From contig RKRZ01000180.1 of assembly GCA_007571105.1 (NCBI GenBank), positions 1 to 7,338 on the forward strand: a stretch of DNA of 7,338 nt, in the 5' to 3' direction. Made by a program: the position numbers and the translations under genes. Position 1 is the first letter of the stretch. Each line of letters starts with the position of its first letter. This document shows, piece after piece, positions 1-6,515 of the stretch. The notes below the pieces were generated by a model. It was given only the letters and a program-made list of their open reading frames with translations. It was not told the origin of the DNA and made no database searches. This DNA comes from Gammaproteobacteria bacterium (lineage in GTDB: Bacteria; Pseudomonadota; Gammaproteobacteria; Poriferisulfidales; Poriferisulfidaceae).

Positions 1-1068
1 CTGATGCGCAATGCCATGCGCGGCATGGCCTCCGAGTTGGATCCTTACACCACCTACCTGGGCCAGGAAGAACTGAAAAGCTGGGAAGTCTCTACTTCCG
101 GTGAATTTGGCGGCCTCGGCATTGTGGTCAGCAAGGAGAAAGGGGAGACTGCCATCAAAGTGGTCTCGCCCATTGACGATACTCCGGCAAAGCGGGCCGG
201 GGTGCAAAGCGGCGATCTGGTCATCGAACTGGACGGCGAGTCGGTCCATGACATGACCCTGCACGACGCCGTGCAGATCATGCGCGGCAAGCCCGGCACC
301 GACATTACGCTGACTCTGGTGCGCGATGGGGAAGAGAAACCGCTTGAAATCACGATCACCCGCGCCGTCATCAAGATTGACAGCGTGCGCAGTGCGATGC
401 TGGAGCCAGGCTACGCCTATTTGCGCATCAGCAGTTTTCAGGCGCGCACCACTTCGGATTTTGTAGAACATCTCGAAGAGTTGCAGGATGAAAGTGACGA
501 ACAACTGAAAGGCCTCATTCTGGATTTACGCAACAATCCCGGAGGGTTGTTGACCACGGCGGTCTCAATTTCCGACGTCTTCCTGACGCACCACCAGTTG
601 ATCGTCTCCACACGCGGACGCGCCGAGAAATCCAATGTCGAAGAACGCGCAACCAATGGAGATCATGCGGCCGGCATCCCGATTGTGGTGCTGATCAATG
701 GCGGCTCTGCATCCGCTTCCGAAATCGTGGCCGGCGCACTGAGAGATCATGGTCGCGCACGACTGCTGGGCACCCGCACTTTCGGCAAGGGCTCAGTGCA
801 GACGGTCATGCCGCTGAACAATCAGAATGCGGCCATCAAGTTGACGACTGCGCGCTACTACACCCCGAGCGGCCATTCCATTCATGAGACCGGTATCGAG
901 CCGGATTTTGCCATTGAGTTTATGCCGAACGAAACCGCAGAAGGGGGCGAAGATGCACCTGAGGCGAACCCGGATGAGGTGGTTCGCGACAATCAGATCG
1001 AGGCCGCGCTGGAATTGCTCATGTACGACGAGATTCGCTCCACTCCCACACAGGTAAGCGCCAAATGA
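1..1068 (+). CDS. ctpA: S41 family carboxy-terminal processing peptidase (partial, N-terminus outside window)
   Basis: This is a periplasmic serine protease of the CtpA/Prc type that trims C-terminal tails of envelope proteins. The frame is open from base 1, so the true start lies upstream. About 355 residues are visible, against roughly 430-450 for the family as I recall it, so the signal peptide and about 80-100 residues are missing. The LDPYTTYL motif leads into a PDZ domain (about residues 35-120 of the visible part, starting GEFGGLGIVV). The core then carries LILDLRNNPGG, NGGSASASE and FGKGSVQ. The catalytic serine is the middle S of SASAS (codon 712-714), and the general-base lysine is the K of FGKG (codon 787-789). 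They are 25 residues apart, as in characterised CtpA enzymes. The acidic C-terminal tail is not conserved. The stop overlaps the next start as ATGA, which suggests translational coupling. The family call is firm; the substrate is unknown. Confidence 0.95.
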   Translation: MMRNAMRGMASELDPYTTYLGQEELKSWEVSTSGEFGGLGIVVSKEKGETAIKVVSPIDDTPAKRAGVQSGDLVIELDGESVHDMTLHDAVQIMRGKPGTDITLTLVRDGEEKPLEITITRAVIKIDSVRSAMLEPGYAYLRISSFQARTTSDFVEHLEELQDESDEQLKGLILDLRNNPGGLLTTAVSISDVFLTHHQLIVSTRGRAEKSNVEERATNGDHAAGIPIVVLINGGSASASEIVAGALRDHGRARLLGTRTFGKGSVQTVMPLNNQNAAIKLTTARYYTPSGHSIHETGIEPDFAIEFMPNETAEGGEDAPEANPDEVVRDNQIEAALELLMYDEIRSTPTQVSAK

Positions 1069-1616
1069 GTCGCGTTCTGATTCCCCTGGCCGAAGGTTGC
1101 GAAGAATTGGAAGCCGTCACTTTGATCGACCTGCTGCGGCGGGCGGAAATTGAGGTGGTGACAGCGGGCCTGGAGGCAGGAATCGTTACGGCGTCGCGCG
1201 GCACCCGACTGCAGCCGGACACGACCCTGGATGCCGTCGCAGGGGAGACTTTCGACATGATTGTGCTGCCCGGCGGACTGCCCGGTGCCGATCATCTGGA
1301 CTCGGATCCCCGAATCCAGAAGATGTTGCGCGAACAGGTTGAACATGATCGTCCGGTGGCTGCGATTTGCGCGGCGCCCAAGGCATTGGCGAACACGGGC
1401 CTGCTGGATGGCCGCCAGGCGACCTGCTATCCCGGCTGCATTGATGCAAGCGATTATCCGGAGGTGTCATTCACGGACACCGCCGTCGAAATGGACGGCC
1501 TGGTGACCACCTCGCGCGGGCCCGGCACCGCGATGGACTTCGCCTTGAGCCTGATTGAAACCCTGCGCGGCACGGAGGTGCGCCAGGATGTGGAGGCCGC
1601 GCTGCTACGACCCTGA
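1065..1616 (+). CDS. yajL: DJ-1/PfpI family protein, YajL-like
   Basis: This is a cytosolic DJ-1 superfamily protein of 183 residues, a normal length for a single-domain member. Family members are linked to oxidative-stress protection, chaperone activity and methylglyoxal/glyoxal detoxification; the deglycase claim is disputed in the literature. The nucleophile-elbow cysteine is C102 in AAICAAPKAL, and its partner glutamate is E16 in AEGCEELEAV. VLPGG (residues 67-71) and TSRGPGT (149-155) are also present. The position of human DJ-1 His126 appears to be a tyrosine (Y122), which is not rare in bacterial members. The ATG overlaps the protease stop by four bases. An AGG at 1052-1054, about 10 nt upstream, may serve as a weak ribosome site, so coupling to upstream translation is likely. 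Family assignment is secure; yajL is the closest named relative rather than a proven ortholog. Confidence 0.92.
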   Translation: MSRVLIPLAEGCEELEAVTLIDLLRRAEIEVVTAGLEAGIVTASRGTRLQPDTTLDAVAGETFDMIVLPGGLPGADHLDSDPRIQKMLREQVEHDRPVAAICAAPKALANTGLLDGRQATCYPGCIDASDYPEVSFTDTAVEMDGLVTTSRGPGTAMDFALSLIETLRGTEVRQDVEAALLRP

Positions 1617-1641
1617 AAGAAAGGTGCCCCATCAGTACAAT
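1613..1641 (+). promoter_or_regulatory. Candidate sigma70 promoter for dksA
   Basis: A CTGAAA -35 (1613-1618, 4/6 to TTGACA) and a TACAAT -10 (1636-1641) are separated by 17 nt. Transcription would start near 1648, leaving a leader of about 17 nt. The -35 box overlaps the stop codon of the DJ-1 gene. This would allow dksA to be expressed independently of the two upstream genes, although read-through from them remains possible because I see no terminator in the gap. Confidence 0.5.
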
Positions 1642-1664
1642 ACGCGCCCTGTTGAGACCATGTC

Positions 1665-2084
1665 ATGTTGACCGAAAAGCAAGTACTGCGCGCACCTCGC
1701 AAGGATTACATGAATGAGGCGCAACTGGAATTTTTCAGACAGCGCCTGAGAGATTTGCGGGAGGAGACCATCACCCGCATTGATCGCATCCGGGGCGAAT
1801 TATCCGAAGAGCACCGCGAATGCGACGAGCTGGATCGCGCATCTACGGAAGAAGAAACTCGGCTCAAGGTCCGTGAAGTCAGCCGTGCTTCCAAATTGCT
1901 GCCGAAAATCGAAGAAGCCTTGTGCCGCATTGATGACGGCTCTTACGGCTACTGCGCAGACAGCGGCGAGCCGATTGGCACCGAGCGTCTGCTACTGCGC
2001 CCAACCGCTGAATATGGAACGGCCGCGAAAGCACAGCGCGAAGGAATCGAACACACGCATCGCGATCACGACGTCGATGCTTGA
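1665..2084 (+). CDS. dksA: DksA-family RNA polymerase-binding regulator with degenerate zinc finger
   Basis: DksA binds the secondary channel of RNA polymerase and, with ppGpp, adjusts transcription of ribosomal and biosynthetic genes. This 139-residue protein has the conserved Y-M-N-E-A-Q-L entry to the coiled coil (residues 15-21). It also has the coiled-coil tip motif DxxDxA as DELDRA (D54, D57, A59), needed for activity in E. coli DksA. Of the four zinc cysteines, only the first remains (C97). Alignment places S100, G118 and A121 at the other three sites. This resembles zinc-independent DksA forms such as Pseudomonas DksA2. The tail (residues 130-139) is rich in His and Asp. I chose the ATG at 1665 because Y-M at residues 15-16 is internal in homologs. 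The ATG at 1710 has a better upstream AAGGA (1701-1705) and stays a possible second start. The stop abuts the convergent pgi stop. Confidence 0.9.
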   Translation: MLTEKQVLRAPRKDYMNEAQLEFFRQRLRDLREETITRIDRIRGELSEEHRECDELDRASTEEETRLKVREVSRASKLLPKIEEALCRIDDGSYGYCADSGEPIGTERLLLRPTAEYGTAAKAQREGIEHTHRDHDVDA

Positions 2085-3623
2085 TCAGCCCCGAAACCGG
2101 GCAAACCAGGAGCCCAGGGTGTGTCCGGGAACGTCACCCTCAGCATCGCTCAGAGCCCCCGACACTTGCTCGGTCAGCCGCTTGCCGTACTCCACACCGA
2201 ACTGATCGAAGGCATTGATCTGCCAAAGCGCCGCCGCCGCAAAGGTGGCGTGCTCAAACAAGGCCAGCAGCGCACCCAGGCGCGAGGGCTTCAAGTCATC
2301 CAGGACAAACAACGTGCTGGCGCGATTGCCCGGATGCATACGGTGGATGGCCTCCGTCTCGACCACGTCCACTTCTTCCGCACTCCGTCCCGCCGCCAGC
2401 AAGTCCAGTTGCGCCAGACACTGCGCAAGCAATAGGCGTTGCCGTTCATCGCTTATGTCGGCGCGTGCGACGATGGCATCAATGGGAACGGATTGCGCGC
2501 CCTGGTGCAGCAACTGGAAGAAAGCATGCGCGCCGTCATTCGCCGGCCCGCCCCATACCACCGGCGCGGCAATCTCGCGCAAGTTGCCGTCCGCACAGGC
2601 CCGCTTGCCCAAGCTTTCCATCTGCAACTGCTGCAGGTAGCGCGGCAAAGTCCGCAGTCGATAGTTGTAAGGCAGCACGGCGCGTGAAGCGGCGCCGAGA
2701 CAAGAATGGTTCCACACCATGAGCAACGCCAGCATCAACGGCGCATTCTCCTCTGCAGCAGCCTGCACGAAATGCTCGTCCATGTGCCGGGCGCCGTCGA
2801 GAAACTCGGAGAAGGTCTCCCAGCCTGCATGCAGAACCACCGGCAATCCCACGCTCGACCACACCGAGTAACGTCCTCCCACCCAATCCCAAAGCGGGAA
2901 TACCTGATCCTGCAGAAAGCCGGCCTCCGCCGCCAGCCCCGGGGCCGCCGTTATCGCCACGAAATGATCCATGCACTGTCCCGAAGGCACGCCGGCATCC
3001 TCCAGCCAGTTTCGGGCGGCCTGAAAATTGGCCCGCGTCTCCATGGTGGTGAAGGTCTTGGACGCCACGATGAACAGCGTCGATGCCGCAACACAGCCGT
3101 GCAGCACCGCATCGAGTTCGTCCGGGTCCACCGACGAGACGAAACGCACTTCAGGCGCGCCAGGACGCGGCGGCAGGGCCTCGCACAGCATTCGGGCGCC
3201 CAAATCCGAACCGCCAATGCCGAGATTCACCACGTATTTCCAGTGCTGCTCCGCGCCTGCGGCAAATGCGCTCAATCGCTGGCGCTGCTGGCTGATCTGC
3301 GCAAGCAGTTCGGAGTCCATCCGCTCCGGAGGGGCGTCTCGGGAGACCCGCAAAAATGGGTGCAGGGCAGGGCGCTGCTCCGTTTCGTTGACGATGCCGC
3401 CGGAGAACAGGCGCACGCGCGCCTGCGCCACAATCGGCTCGAGGCTCATAAGTTCGGCAAATGCGGGGGCATCGAGGAGTTGCCGGGACGCATCCATGTG
3501 GATGCCGGCGGCCTCACGGATCAGAAAGTCCCGTGTCGGATCTGCGGCGAACAGGTCCCGCAAAGAGACTTGTTTCAAGCGCTCGGCATGGTGCTCAAGC
3601 GATTCCGGTAGCAATGCGCTCAC
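2085..3623 (-). CDS. pgi: Glucose-6-phosphate isomerase
   Basis: This cytosolic enzyme interconverts glucose-6-phosphate and fructose-6-phosphate in glycolysis and gluconeogenesis. It has 512 residues, shorter than the 549 of E. coli but within the range of proteobacterial short forms. Visible motifs, in order, are SGGIVNETEQRPALH (74-88), GIGGSDLGA (135-143), the phosphate loop SKTFTTMET (188-196), signature 1 DWVGGRYSVWSSVG (246-259) and signature 2 ending FDQFGVEYGK (472-481). The catalytic set is complete by alignment with the rabbit enzyme: R251, E336, H366, Q474 and K481. The usual TNGQH before the catalytic His reads NDGAH here, and MESNGK reads MESLGK. The start is GTG at 3623-3621; there is no in-frame ATG before codon 43, and conserved N-terminal sequence requires the early start. 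No strong Shine-Dalgarno is visible. It is convergent with dksA with zero spacing and divergent from ppc. Confidence 0.96.
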   Translation of the reverse strand: MSALLPESLEHHAERLKQVSLRDLFAADPTRDFLIREAAGIHMDASRQLLDAPAFAELMSLEPIVAQARVRLFSGGIVNETEQRPALHPFLRVSRDAPPERMDSELLAQISQQRQRLSAFAAGAEQHWKYVVNLGIGGSDLGARMLCEALPPRPGAPEVRFVSSVDPDELDAVLHGCVAASTLFIVASKTFTTMETRANFQAARNWLEDAGVPSGQCMDHFVAITAAPGLAAEAGFLQDQVFPLWDWVGGRYSVWSSVGLPVVLHAGWETFSEFLDGARHMDEHFVQAAAEENAPLMLALLMVWNHSCLGAASRAVLPYNYRLRTLPRYLQQLQMESLGKRACADGNLREIAAPVVWGGPANDGAHAFFQLLHQGAQSVPIDAIVARADISDERQRLLLAQCLAQLDLLAAGRSAEEVDVVETEAIHRMHPGNRASTLFVLDDLKPSRLGALLALFEHATFAAAALWQINAFDQFGVEYGKRLTEQVSGALSDAEGDVPGHTLGSWFARFRG

Positions 3624-3653
3624 GCCAGACCCAGATTCGTCCCCGAGGGCATC

Positions 3654-3683
3654 ATTATAATAGGGTCTGCAGCAGAATTTCAG
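3654..3683 (-). promoter_or_regulatory. Candidate sigma70 promoter for pgi
   Basis: Read on the minus strand, CTGAAA (-35, 3683-3678) and a perfect TATAAT (-10, 3659-3654) are separated by 18 nt. Transcription would start near 3647, giving a leader of about 24 nt before the GTG at 3623. The -35 box overlaps the likely ribosome-binding bases of the divergent ppc gene, so the two genes share a very compact control region. Confidence 0.55.
3656..3661 (+). promoter_or_regulatory. Candidate -10 box for ppc
   Basis: A perfect TATAAT lies on the plus strand 30 nt before the ppc ATG. It overlaps the minus-strand TATAAT of pgi within the palindrome ATTATAAT (3654-3661). I find no good TTGACA-like -35 at 16-19 nt and no TG extended -10, so this promoter would be weak or activator dependent. 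The plus-strand match could also be only a by-product of the symmetric pgi box. Confidence 0.35.
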
Positions 3684-3691
3684 GTTTTTTC

Positions 3692-6490
3692 ATGCCCAGT
3701 GCGGCTAATTCCACGCCGCCGACGGGCGACGCCATTGATCGCAAGCTCCGGCAGCGCGTCAAACTTTTGGGTCGCCTGCTCGGTCGCGTGCTTCAGGAAC
3801 ACGCCCCCGCTCAAGTCTATCCCGTTGTAGAGCGCCTGCGCATCGGATTTATCCGCCTGCAAAAACAGGAGCATCCCCTCCAGCATACCGCGATGACGCG
3901 GCTGATCGACGAATTGGATGCCGAGTTGGCCAGCCAGGTCATTCGCGCCTATTCCACCTATTTCAGCCTGGTCAACGTCGCCGAGGAAGCCGCCCTGCTG
4001 GACTGGCGGCAAAAACTCCTGCGGGAGCGCAAAGACGGAGGCCTGTGGCCGGGGTCCTTCGACCATGCCTTGCGCACCCTGAAGAAGCGCGGCTACAGCG
4101 CCGACGACATTCGGCAGATGCTCGGCGGCATGTGCTACATGCCGGTATTCACCGCGCACCCGACGGAAGCCAAGCGCCGAGTGATGCTGGAAGCCCTGCG
4201 GCGCATCTTCCTGTTGCTGCCAGAAAGCGGCGACATGACCCACAACCTGCTGGATCGGGAAGAGGCGACGGAGCAATTGCTGGCCAAAATTCAGACCTTA
4301 TGGAAGACGGACGAGGTGCGCCCCGCCGCCACCACCGTGTACTCCGAAATCGCCAACGGCCTGCACTACTTCGAGGCCTCTTTATTCACGGCCATCACGC
4401 GCATGTACCGGAACCTGAATCGAGCCTGGCGGCTGGTGTTTCCGGATGAACCCTGCACGTTGGGAAGTTTTATCCGCTTCGGCTCCTGGATCGGCGGCGA
4501 CCGGGACGGCAACCCGCATGTCACAGCCCGAGTCACCCGCGCGGCATGCCAGATGCAGGCGCGCACGATTTTGCAGGAGTATCTGCGGCGGGTCGAGAAA
4601 CTCGAACACATCCTGACTTTTTCTTCAAACTTCATCGAACTTCCCGAACAAATGCAAGAGAGTCTTCGCGAGGATGAGCCTCTGCTGGAGCAAATTGCGC
4701 CGCGTCGCGCGACGACTTTGTTTGAAACCGAGCCGTATCGGCGCAAATTGGCGGTTGTCCTGTATCGCCTGCAGAAACGCCGGGAGCAGTTGGACGGACG
4801 GGTCTTGAGAGATGAGGGAGGGTATCGCAATGAAGAGGAATTTCTGGAGGATTTGTATCTGATTCGAGATTCACTAATCCAGCAAGGCGACGAGCGCATT
4901 GCGGACGGCGAATTGGCCGATTTGATTCGACTGGTCGAGACCTTCGGCTTCTACCTGGTGCATCTGGACGTGCGCCAGGAAGCGCCCCGGCATACGCAGG
5001 CTGTCGCAGAAATTCTGCGCGTGCGTGAAGATATTGATTACGAGAGCCTGGACGAATCCCGACGCTACCAGATTCTGCGCAAACATCTGAAAAACACGGA
5101 GGGGAAGGCGAAACTCGAGAGGGCCGGCCTGTCGGCCGCCACCCGGGAGACTCTGGAGGTATTCGACGTGATGGGCGAGGAGCCGGAGCGCATCAGCCCG
5201 CAGGCCTTCGGCCAGTACATCATTTCCATGACGCATACGGCCAGTCACATTCTGGAGGTGCTGTTTCTGGGAAGCTTCGCGGGGCTTGCGGGACGCAGGG
5301 ACAAGCAATGGGTCTGCCGCCTGCAGGTCTGCCCGCTGTTCGAAACCATCGAGGACCTGCATCAATGCGGAGACATCCTGGAGACGTTGTTCGGCGACAA
5401 GGTGTATCGCGCTTTATTGACGGCCTCCGGAGGCCGTCAGGACATCATGCTGGGCTACTCCGACTCCTGCAAGGACGGCGGCATTCTGGCTTCCGCCTGG
5501 AACCTGTACCGAACGCAGGAGCGCATCCAGGACATTGCGCACCGGCACACGGTGGATTTTCGCCTGTTTCACGGACGCGGCGGCACCATCGGACGCGGCG
5601 GCGGCCCCACCCACGACGCCATCATCGCGCAGCCGGCCGGCACCGTGCACGGCACCATCAAACTGACCGAACAGGGCGAAGTTCTGTCCTACAAGTACAC
5701 AAATCTCGAAACCGCGGTTTACGAATTGACCATGGGCGTGACCGGACTGATGCTGGCATCCCTGCCGGCCCCGCATGCACGGGCGCAAGGAACCGTCGAG
5801 GACCTCCGAGTGATGGAGCAACTCGCCCGCACCGGGGAGGAAGCCTATCGGGACCTGATCGGGACGGACGGGTTTCTGGATTACTTTTATGAAGTCACTC
5901 CCGTCCGCGAAATTGGCGACATGAACATCGGCTCCCGTCCTTCGCATCGCCGGGCCACAGATCGTTCCATGAATTCGATTCGCGCCATTCCATGGGTGTT
6001 CGCCTGGTCTTTGTCGCGACACACGCTTCCTGCCTGGTACGGGATCGGCACCGCACTTGAAACATTCCTGAAGCAGAGCCCGAAGACCGGCCTGCAGCGG
6101 GCCCGGCACATGTACGAGAGCTGGCCTTTTTTCCGAGTGCTGATGCAGAACATTCAAATGGCGCTCGCCAAGGCCGATATGCCGATCGCTCAGCAATATG
6201 CGCGTATGGGCAAGCATCCCGCCTGCCGGGAAATCTTCGAGCGGATCTCGGCAGAGTACCGATTGACCTGCAAGATGGTGCTGCGGGTCACTCGAAACAA
6301 GGAGTTGCTGGAGACGCAGCCGAGTTTGCTCCTGTCGCTGAGTCGGAGAAAGCCCTACCTGGACCCGCTCAATGCCATTCAGGTCAGTTTGCTGCGCCGT
6401 GCGCGCCAGAATCAGGACGCATCAGCAGAACAAAGGGCAATCGCCCGCTCAATCAGCGCCATTGCGGCGGGGATGCGCAATACCGGTTGA
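3692..6490 (+). CDS. ppc: Phosphoenolpyruvate carboxylase
   Basis: Ppc makes oxaloacetate from phosphoenolpyruvate and bicarbonate, the main anaplerotic reaction for the TCA cycle and the aspartate family. The protein has 932 residues against 883 in E. coli. The catalytic His is H156 in VFTAHPTE. GSWIGGDRDGNPH (264-276) follows, then the second signature IMLGYSDSCKDGG (585-597) with K593. The mobile loop is FHGRGGTIGRGG (R629 and R635). R749 and R764 match E. coli R699 and R713, and the C-terminus is GMRNTG. The four residues that bind the inhibitor aspartate in E. coli (R587, K773, R832, N881) align with R635, K827, R886 and N930, so aspartate feedback is expected. E. coli K702 is replaced by H752. 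The ATG at 3692 fits homologs and has a CAGG at 3681-3684. The frame is open further upstream, but that part lies antisense to pgi and is not family-like. Confidence 0.97.
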   Translation: MPSAANSTPPTGDAIDRKLRQRVKLLGRLLGRVLQEHAPAQVYPVVERLRIGFIRLQKQEHPLQHTAMTRLIDELDAELASQVIRAYSTYFSLVNVAEEAALLDWRQKLLRERKDGGLWPGSFDHALRTLKKRGYSADDIRQMLGGMCYMPVFTAHPTEAKRRVMLEALRRIFLLLPESGDMTHNLLDREEATEQLLAKIQTLWKTDEVRPAATTVYSEIANGLHYFEASLFTAITRMYRNLNRAWRLVFPDEPCTLGSFIRFGSWIGGDRDGNPHVTARVTRAACQMQARTILQEYLRRVEKLEHILTFSSNFIELPEQMQESLREDEPLLEQIAPRRATTLFETEPYRRKLAVVLYRLQKRREQLDGRVLRDEGGYRNEEEFLEDLYLIRDSLIQQGDERIADGELADLIRLVETFGFYLVHLDVRQEAPRHTQAVAEILRVREDIDYESLDESRRYQILRKHLKNTEGKAKLERAGLSAATRETLEVFDVMGEEPERISPQAFGQYIISMTHTASHILEVLFLGSFAGLAGRRDKQWVCRLQVCPLFETIEDLHQCGDILETLFGDKVYRALLTASGGRQDIMLGYSDSCKDGGILASAWNLYRTQERIQDIAHRHTVDFRLFHGRGGTIGRGGGPTHDAIIAQPAGTVHGTIKLTEQGEVLSYKYTNLETAVYELTMGVTGLMLASLPAPHARAQGTVEDLRVMEQLARTGEEAYRDLIGTDGFLDYFYEVTPVREIGDMNIGSRPSHRRATDRSMNSIRAIPWVFAWSLSRHTLPAWYGIGTALETFLKQSPKTGLQRARHMYESWPFFRVLMQNIQMALAKADMPIAQQYARMGKHPACREIFERISAEYRLTCKMVLRVTRNKELLETQPSLLLSLSRRKPYLDPLNAIQVSLLRRARQNQDASAEQRAIARSISAIAAGMRNTG
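5418..5439. repeat. Perfect 22-bp palindrome inside ppc
   Basis: The half-site TGACGGCCTCC is followed at once by its exact reverse complement, with no spacer. In RNA it could fold into a 9-bp GC-rich stem with a CCGG tetraloop, and in supercoiled DNA into a cruciform. It encodes L-T-A-S-G-G-R just before the conserved YSDS signature of Ppc. Neither strand has a T-run after it, so it is not a classical terminator. The symmetry is visible directly; any function is unknown. Confidence 0.9.
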
Positions 6491-6515
6491 GTGCAAGGCT
6501 TCAGGCGACTTGCGC
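6491..6515. other. Imperfect inverted repeat across the ppc/panD junction
   Basis: GTGCAAG (6491-6497) and CTTGCGC (6509-6515) can pair as a 7-bp stem with one G-U wobble and an 11-nt loop in the ppc transcript. It begins right after the ppc stop and contains the last bases of panD. There is no following U-run in either direction, so it is at best a weak, possibly bidirectional, transcript-end structure. Confidence 0.3.

Noticed and set aside
2057..2080. Inverted repeat GCATCG / CGATGC near the dksA 3' end as a terminator
   Set aside because: The stem is only 6 bp with a 12-nt loop, lies inside coding sequence and has no T-run on either side.
2706..3611. A 301-codon open frame on the plus strand opposite pgi
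   Set aside because: It lies wholly antisense to a well-supported pgi, its translation is low-complexity and rich in Arg, His and Gln, and it shows no recognisable domain. This is a common artefact in GC-rich genes.
3620..3655. An 11-codon minicistron on the minus strand whose TGA overlaps the pgi GTG start
   Set aside because: Its ATG codons overlap the predicted -10 box, so it would lie upstream of the transcription start and not be transcribed from that promoter.
3461..3691. N-terminal extension of the ppc frame by 77 codons
   Set aside because: The frame is open but overlaps the pgi 5' end and the pgi/ppc promoter region. The extra residues are not family-like, and the ATG at 3692 gives a normal Ppc.
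5573..5602. Direct repeat of GGACGCGGCGGC with an 18-bp period
   Set aside because: It encodes the GRGG-T-I-GRGG loop, a conserved protein-level repeat of all Ppc enzymes, so no DNA-level explanation is needed.
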